NCBI GenBank assembly: GCA_046155225.1
Contig: JBJXED010000048.1
Coordinates: forward strand, 1-53,706
DNA length: 53,706 bases
Direction: 5' to 3'
DNA from: JAKFVA01 sp046155225
GTDB taxonomy: Bacteria > Pseudomonadota > Gammaproteobacteria > Burkholderiales > Burkholderiaceae_C
Shown: one piece after another, positions 49,811 to 53,706 of the stretch
Numbering within the stretch: the first letter of the stretch is position 1
Layout: the number at the start of each line of letters is the position of its first letter
Notes under the pieces: model-generated
Told to the model about the DNA's origin: nothing
Seen by the model: only the letters and a program-made list of their open reading frames with translations
Database searches by the model: none
Made by a program: the position numbers and the translations under genes

Positions 49811-50767
49811 TCAACGCGGACGCCGCAGCCCCCGCATATCTTGCAGCACGGCCGCGCCGCCCGCCAATGCGGCCGGCCGGGGCAGCGCTTTGAACGCATG
49901 GCCGTAAATGATCTCAAAGCTGAGGTCCAGGCGTCCCGGCGACTGCGGTGCCGCCAGCGACAGCGACAGCAGCGAATGCAATTGCGCCAGCCAGGCGCGC
50001 CCGCGTACCTGCGTGCCGCGCTGGCGGTGCAAATTGCGCCCGAGCGTGCGCAACTCTGAGAGCAGGCGCTCGGCGCTCGGGTAGCTCAGCCGCATGCGCT
50101 CCATGTCCATGACCGGTTCGGCAAAGCCTGCGGCCAGCAGCATGTCGCCCCAATCGTGCATGTCGGTGAACGCATGCGCTGGCGCGGGCCAGCCTTGGCT
50201 GCGGTAGGCGCTGCGCAGCTCCGTCATGGTGTCCGGCCCCAGGCAAGAAAACATCAGGAAGCCACCCGGCGCCAAGCGGGCATGCCATTGCTGCAGCAAG
50301 GCACGCGGGTCAGGCGACATGTGCAGCGCCATATTGGCCCACAGCATCTCCACGCCGACGGGCGGCGGCGCGTGCCATTGCGGCGTGGCGCGCCTCCAGT
50401 GCGCTGGCTGCCACCACGGTTTTGCAATGCTTTTCATAGCATGCAGTGCAGACTTTGCCTCGGCTTCCACAATAAAACACTCAGATTTCGGGTAACGGCG
50501 GGCCAAATTTTCATGCGCCAGCAGGCCGCCACTGACCGGTGCCCAATGCAGCCAGGTGCGGGGCTGCAGCGTGATCCAGTCCAGGCGCGCTTCCATGCGG
50601 CGGGCCACTTCTTCATGCAACCAGGGCGACTGCGGTTGCAACACCCGCTGCCAGCGCGCGGCGGCAACCGGGTCCAGGCTGGGCGGGGCCAAGTGGGCTG
50701 CGGCCCCTGCCAAGGCACTTGTCAACATGGGCGCTGGCGACGTTTCCTGCAGAGAGTTGAGCGGCAT
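49811..50767 (-). CDS. BioC-like malonyl-ACP methyltransferase
   Basis: BioC-type enzymes methylate malonyl-ACP to start pimelate synthesis for biotin. The 318-residue protein has WLHEEVARRMEARLDWI, ANMALHMSPDPRALLQQWHARLAPGGFLMFSCLGPDTM and FTDMHDWGDMLLAAGFAEPVMDME, as in betaproteobacterial BioC. The glycine-rich SAM motif (GWAPVSGGLLAHENL region) is atypical, and no other bio gene is nearby, so I leave the symbol open. ATG 50767 is preferred; ATG 50788 would overlap the divergent comF start codon. Confidence 0.7.
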   Translation of the reverse strand: MPLNSLQETSPAPMLTSALAGAAAHLAPPSLDPVAAARWQRVLQPQSPWLHEEVARRMEARLDWITLQPRTWLHWAPVSGGLLAHENLARRYPKSECFIVEAEAKSALHAMKSIAKPWWQPAHWRRATPQWHAPPPVGVEMLWANMALHMSPDPRALLQQWHARLAPGGFLMFSCLGPDTMTELRSAYRSQGWPAPAHAFTDMHDWGDMLLAAGFAEPVMDMERMRLSYPSAERLLSELRTLGRNLHRQRGTQVRGRAWLAQLHSLLSLSLAAPQSPGRLDLSFEIIYGHAFKALPRPAALAGGAAVLQDMRGLRRPR

Positions 50768-50786
50768 GGCCGCAGTATATTGAGGC

Positions 50787-51536
50787 ATGTTCAGCCCCTG
50801 GTTTCGCAGCGCTTTGCGCCACCTGCCCAGCCAGTGCCTGGTCTGCCATGCCTGGCCTGCGCAAAGCGTATGCCTGCATTGCACGGTCGCATTTTCATCG
50901 CCCGTGATGCGTTGCAGTCGCTGCGCCTTGCCGACACCGGGTTTGGCAGGGTTTGCCAAGGCTTTCCCAGGCGCAACAGCGGCACCCTCTGCTTTGTGCG
51001 GCAGCTGCCTGCGCCTGACCACCTCGCCGCCGACGGGCCCAGACACTTGCCTGGCAGCACTCCCCTACGCCTACCCGTGGTCGGGTTTGATCACGCGCTT
51101 CAAGTTTGGCGGCGACAGCGGGCTGGCCCGGCCACTGGCTGAATTGATGCGGCATGCCCCTGGCGTAGCCGGGTTGTTGGCCGAATGCGACGCGGTGCTG
51201 CCGATGCCGCTGTCGGACCAGCGGCTGCGGGAGCGCGGCTTCAACCAGGCGCTGCTGCTGGCGCAAGCGCTGGCCCCTGACAAAACCCGGGCCCAGTGGC
51301 TGCTGCGCATTCGCGACACACCGCCGCAAACTGCGCTGCCGCGGCCCGAGCGCCTGCGCAACCTCGACCACGCGCTGGCACTGGAGCCGCTGCACGCCGA
51401 GCAGGCGGCGGGGCAGCACATGGTGCTGGTGGACGACGTGATGACCACCGGCACATCGCTCCTGGCGGCGGCCCAGGTGCTGCGCCAAGCCGGGGCTCGG
51501 CAAGTCAGCGCCGTGGTGTTGGCCCGCGCCGAGTGA
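50787..51536 (+). CDS. ComF-family phosphoribosyltransferase
   Basis: This 249-residue protein resembles E. coli GntX and competence protein ComF. It has an N-terminal zinc-ribbon-like set of cysteines (CLVCHAWPAQSVCLHC, CSRC, CGSC), then PYAYPWSGLITRFKFGGD, LPMPLSDQRLRERGFNQALLLA and the PRPP loop VLVDDVMTTGTSLLAA. ComF acts in DNA uptake in competent bacteria. Whether that applies here is unknown. It is divergent from the methyltransferase gene. Confidence 0.93.
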   Translation: MFSPWFRSALRHLPSQCLVCHAWPAQSVCLHCTVAFSSPVMRCSRCALPTPGLAGFAKAFPGATAAPSALCGSCLRLTTSPPTGPDTCLAALPYAYPWSGLITRFKFGGDSGLARPLAELMRHAPGVAGLLAECDAVLPMPLSDQRLRERGFNQALLLAQALAPDKTRAQWLLRIRDTPPQTALPRPERLRNLDHALALEPLHAEQAAGQHMVLVDDVMTTGTSLLAAAQVLRQAGARQVSAVVLARAE

Positions 51537-51559
51537 AGGGCTTGCGGAACGCCGCACAA

Positions 51560-51625
51560 ATTTCAAAAAGCATAGCAATACCGGCAGTATTTATATTGGC
51601 GATAAGCACATTTGGCATTAAAAAT
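51560..51625 (+). repeat. Dispersed palindromic repeat upstream of trmL
   Basis: AAAAAGCATAGCAATACCGG, then CAGTATTTATATTGGC and CATTTGGCATTAAAAAT. Translated in the trmL frame it gives IAIPAVFILAISTFG, close to the signal peptide encoded by the copy at 28256-28325. It lies 61 bases before trmL. Confidence 0.8.
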
Positions 51626-51685
51626 ACCGCAAAAAGCCATTTGGGCAGCTTTGGGCAACCGTCCCTGGGCAGCGACAATCGCGCC

Positions 51686-52147
51686 ATGTTCAATGTGGTT
51701 CTGGTGCACCCCGAAATTCCGCCCAACACCGGCAACATCATCCGGCTGTGCGCCAACACCGGCAGCAGCTTGCACTTGATCGAACCGCTGGGCTTTGCGC
51801 TGGACGACAAGCAATTGCGCCGCGCCGGGCTGGATTACCTCGAATACGCCACGCTCAAAACGCATGCCCACTGGCGCGATTTTCTGGCGACCTGCCGCCC
51901 CGACCCGGCCCGGCTCTGGGCCCTGACCACTCGCGGCGAGGCAGCGGCCTTTGACGCGCGGTTTTTGCCCGGCGACTGGCTGGTCTTTGGCAGCGAAACC
52001 AGCGGCTTACCCGCCGCGCTGCGCGAATCATGGCCGCCGCCGCAGTGCCTGCGCCTGCCGATGCGCAGCGGCCAGCGCAGCCTGAACTTGTCGAACGCGG
52101 TGGCGGTGGTGGTGTTTGAAGCCTGGCGGCAAAACGGCTTTGCCTGA
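51686..52147 (+). CDS. trmL: tRNA (cytidine/uridine-2'-O-)-methyltransferase
   Basis: TrmL methylates the wobble base of tRNA-Leu. The 153-residue SPOUT protein has MFNVVLVHPEIPPNTGNIIRL, FGSETSGLP and the knot motif RLPMRSGQRSLNLSNAVAVVVFE. ATG 51686 gives normal family length; the frame continues upstream through the repeat but with no family-like sequence. Confidence 0.94.
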   Translation: MFNVVLVHPEIPPNTGNIIRLCANTGSSLHLIEPLGFALDDKQLRRAGLDYLEYATLKTHAHWRDFLATCRPDPARLWALTTRGEAAAFDARFLPGDWLVFGSETSGLPAALRESWPPPQCLRLPMRSGQRSLNLSNAVAVVVFEAWRQNGFA

Positions 52148-52162
52148 CCTGCCTGTCCGGGC

Positions 52163-53086
52163 TCAAGCATTCGGGCAGGCGCTACTGGTGGCCAGCTGGC
52201 GCGCCCTGACGGTCAAAAACTCGAGGAATGCCCGCGTGCGGGCTGGCATGAATTTTCGGCTTGGCAGGGCGGCGTAGAGGGTAAAGCGCCCCGTGATCCA
52301 CTCGGGCAGCACCCGCAGCAACTCGCCGCTTTCCATGTAGGGCGTGGCCATGATGCGGGACTGCGCGCTGATGCCGGCACCGGCCAGGGTGGCGCTCAAA
52401 ATCGTGTCCAGCAGGTTGCACACCAGCGCGGGGGCAACGTCGACCAGCACGGCAGGGCCGGGGCGGCTGGCATGCAGCAACTTCCACGGCACGTTTTGCC
52501 GGTCACGCCGCCAGTACAGGCAGGCATGTTGCTGCAGGGCGTCGATGGTTTGCGGCACGCCGTGGGCTTCGAGGTAGCCGGGCGAGGCGCACAGCACGCC
52601 GTCGGTCTGGATGATCGGGCGGGCAATGATGTTGGCGTCAAATCCATCAGCGGCGGACAGCAGCGTCAGGTCAAACTCCTCGATGGCAGGCTCGGCGCTG
52701 GCATCGGCGTGGATGTCAATTTGCACCTTGGGGTACAGGCGGCGAAATTCGGGCAACAGCGGCGCGATTTGGTGTGCCGCGATCAGTGGCGGGCACTGCA
52801 AACGCAATACCCCAATCACCTCGGTGGTATGCGCCTGCGCCTGGCTGTGCGCCTCTTCAATGTCCGACAAAATTGGCCGCACCCGCGACAAATAGGCCTG
52901 CCCCGCATCCGTCAGCGCCAGACGCCGGGTGGTGCGCTGGAGCAAGCGCGCACCCAGATGGTCTTCCAGGTCGCTGACCAGACGTGTCACCACGGTGGGC
53001 GACAAATTCAGCCGCCGCGCCGCCGCTGCAAAGCTGCCGTCATCGACAACTTGCTGGAAAACCCGCATTGACTGCAATCTATCCAT
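52163..53086 (-). CDS. LysR-family transcriptional regulator
   Basis: This 307-residue protein has the N-terminal LysR helix-turn-helix (MDRLQSMRVFQQVVDDGSFAAAARRLNLSPTVVTRLVSDLE) and a C-terminal periplasmic-binding-like effector domain (GVLRLQCPPLIAAHQIAPLLPEF). It converges on trmL and is divergent from the small secreted protein gene, with a 209-base AT-rich gap. LysR proteins often regulate the divergent neighbour; the effector is unknown. Confidence 0.93.
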   Translation of the reverse strand: MDRLQSMRVFQQVVDDGSFAAAARRLNLSPTVVTRLVSDLEDHLGARLLQRTTRRLALTDAGQAYLSRVRPILSDIEEAHSQAQAHTTEVIGVLRLQCPPLIAAHQIAPLLPEFRRLYPKVQIDIHADASAEPAIEEFDLTLLSAADGFDANIIARPIIQTDGVLCASPGYLEAHGVPQTIDALQQHACLYWRRDRQNVPWKLLHASRPGPAVLVDVAPALVCNLLDTILSATLAGAGISAQSRIMATPYMESGELLRVLPEWITGRFTLYAALPSRKFMPARTRAFLEFLTVRARQLATSSACPNA

Positions 53087-53227
53087 GTCAATTTTTTAAA
53101 ATTCAATATCAATATTACTGCTTATTTAGCAACAGTGAATTGATGTAAAGGTTATTTATCTTTTTATTATGAATGAATAAAGTCCAGTTCATCGATGAGC
53201 CACCTACAGAATCTGACTCACCGAACA

Positions 53228-53251
53228 GAACCTAGGGATTGTCCTAGGCTC
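53228..53251. promoter_or_regulatory. CCTAGG dyad upstream of small secreted protein gene
   Basis: CCTAGG at 53231-53236 and at 53243-53248 flank six bases; each half is itself palindromic, and the outer bases AGA/TCT extend the dyad. It lies 45 bases before the start codon and could be an operator or a leader hairpin. Confidence 0.5.
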
Positions 53252-53295
53252 TGAACTTTTGGAACTGCTTCTTCATTCGTTAAAGGAAATTCATC

Positions 53296-53538
53296 ATGAA
53301 CCGCACTATCGCCGCTCTCGCTATCGCTACCTTCGCCGCTTTGGCTTCTGCCAACAGCTTTGCCGCTGACGACAAAGTTGCCCTCAGCTCGCAAGGCACG
53401 CAAGTGGCTACACCAGTTGCCACACAAGGCGCGAAAGCCGAGCAAGCCGGCCGCACCGATGCACCTGCACCCAGCTCTGCATTTGACCCCCAAATCAATG
53501 TGCGCATCGGTAACAGCTACCCGCTGATCAGCATCTAA
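53296..53538 (+). CDS. Small secreted protein of unknown function
   Basis: This 80-residue protein has a signal peptide ending NSFAA, and a mature part of about 55 residues rich in Ala, Gln, Thr and Ser (LSSQGTQVATPVATQGAKAE) ending IRIGNSYPLISI-like. AAAGGAA lies 8 bases before the ATG. It has its own terminator and an AT-rich promoter region with a dyad. I do not recognise the family. Confidence 0.7.
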   Translation: MNRTIAALAIATFAALASANSFAADDKVALSSQGTQVATPVATQGAKAEQAGRTDAPAPSSAFDPQINVRIGNSYPLISI

Positions 53539-53581
53539 GCCGCGCCGCACCCGTCAGCAGCGTGCAAACGCTGGCCCCGCA

Positions 53582-53626
53582 CCGCCCTGCACGTGGCCCC
53601 GGCCGCAAGCAGGGCGGCTTTCTTTT
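53582..53626 (+). terminator. Intrinsic terminator after small secreted protein gene
   Basis: CCGCCCTGC (53582-53590) and GCAGGGCGG (53609-53617) form a 9-bp stem around 18 bases, followed by a T-rich run. Confidence 0.8.
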
Positions 53627-53706
53627 TGCAAACCGCCTTTCAAAGCGCTTTGGTGCCACTACGGTCATCTCGCATTTGGACTATTGAAAAAAATTTTGAC
53701 TTGAGC

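Overview
The window is chromosomal DNA of a high-GC betaproteobacterium, most likely a Rhodoferax-like member of the Comamonadaceae. The evidence is protein similarity as I recognise it, the gene order lolB-ispE-tRNA-Gln-prs-rplY-pth, the order ctaC-ctaD-ctaG-DUF2970-coxIII-SURF1-ctaA-ctaB-sco, and a short dispersed repeat of a kind I associate with this family. Most of the window is well-packed housekeeping DNA, with many 4-base ATGA or GTGA stop/start overlaps between genes. Layout: (1) 1-4840 holds the 3' part of prfB, pepN, fbp and tRNA-Thr(CGU) with a strong terminator. (2) 4841-8981 is an accessory island lying between two tRNA genes whose 3' ends both point into it. It carries two antitoxin/PIN-toxin modules, a small gene coupled to the first toxin, an orphan receiver protein, an AT-rich orphan gene, remnants of an HsdS-like subunit and an Rhs protein, and two copies of the dispersed repeat. 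No integrase gene is visible. (3) 8981-17705 holds tRNA-CAU, hrcA, nadK-recN-rapZ, a dynamin-like GTPase coupled to mutY, and mutM. (4) 17746-24886 holds a TPR protein, lolB, ispE, tRNA-Gln, prs, rplY and pth, then a ferredoxin and a histidine phosphatase on the other strand. (5) 25071-30816 holds coaD, an Asp-rich exported protein, rsmD, an active/inactive pair of M16 peptidases, and divergent ftsY. (6) 30913-36028 is a tight four-gene unit (radical SAM, DUF547 lipoprotein, VTT/disulfide-reductase fusion, DUF3047) that I cannot match to a known pathway. (7) 36195-39729 holds a DUF962 membrane protein, rpoH behind a perfect CIRCE operator, and a membrane protein with a degenerate GGDEF domain. 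(8) 39726-49692 is the aa3-type cytochrome c oxidase locus: structural subunits, haem A synthesis, copper delivery and small assembly proteins. (9) 49811-53538 holds a BioC-like methyltransferase, a ComF-type phosphoribosyltransferase, trmL, a LysR regulator and a small secreted protein. How the parts work together: hrcA (9081-10082) encodes the repressor that binds CIRCE, and the only CIRCE I see in the window is in front of rpoH, so the two heat-shock circuits appear directly wired. The strongest unexpected signal is a dispersed palindromic repeat of about 60 bp, with roughly ten degenerate copies in both orientations. It lies between genes but also inside them. In the second M16 peptidase it supplies the start codon and the whole signal peptide, and in lolB it supplies the lipoprotein signal peptide and lipobox. 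All functional calls come from reading the sequence without database searches.
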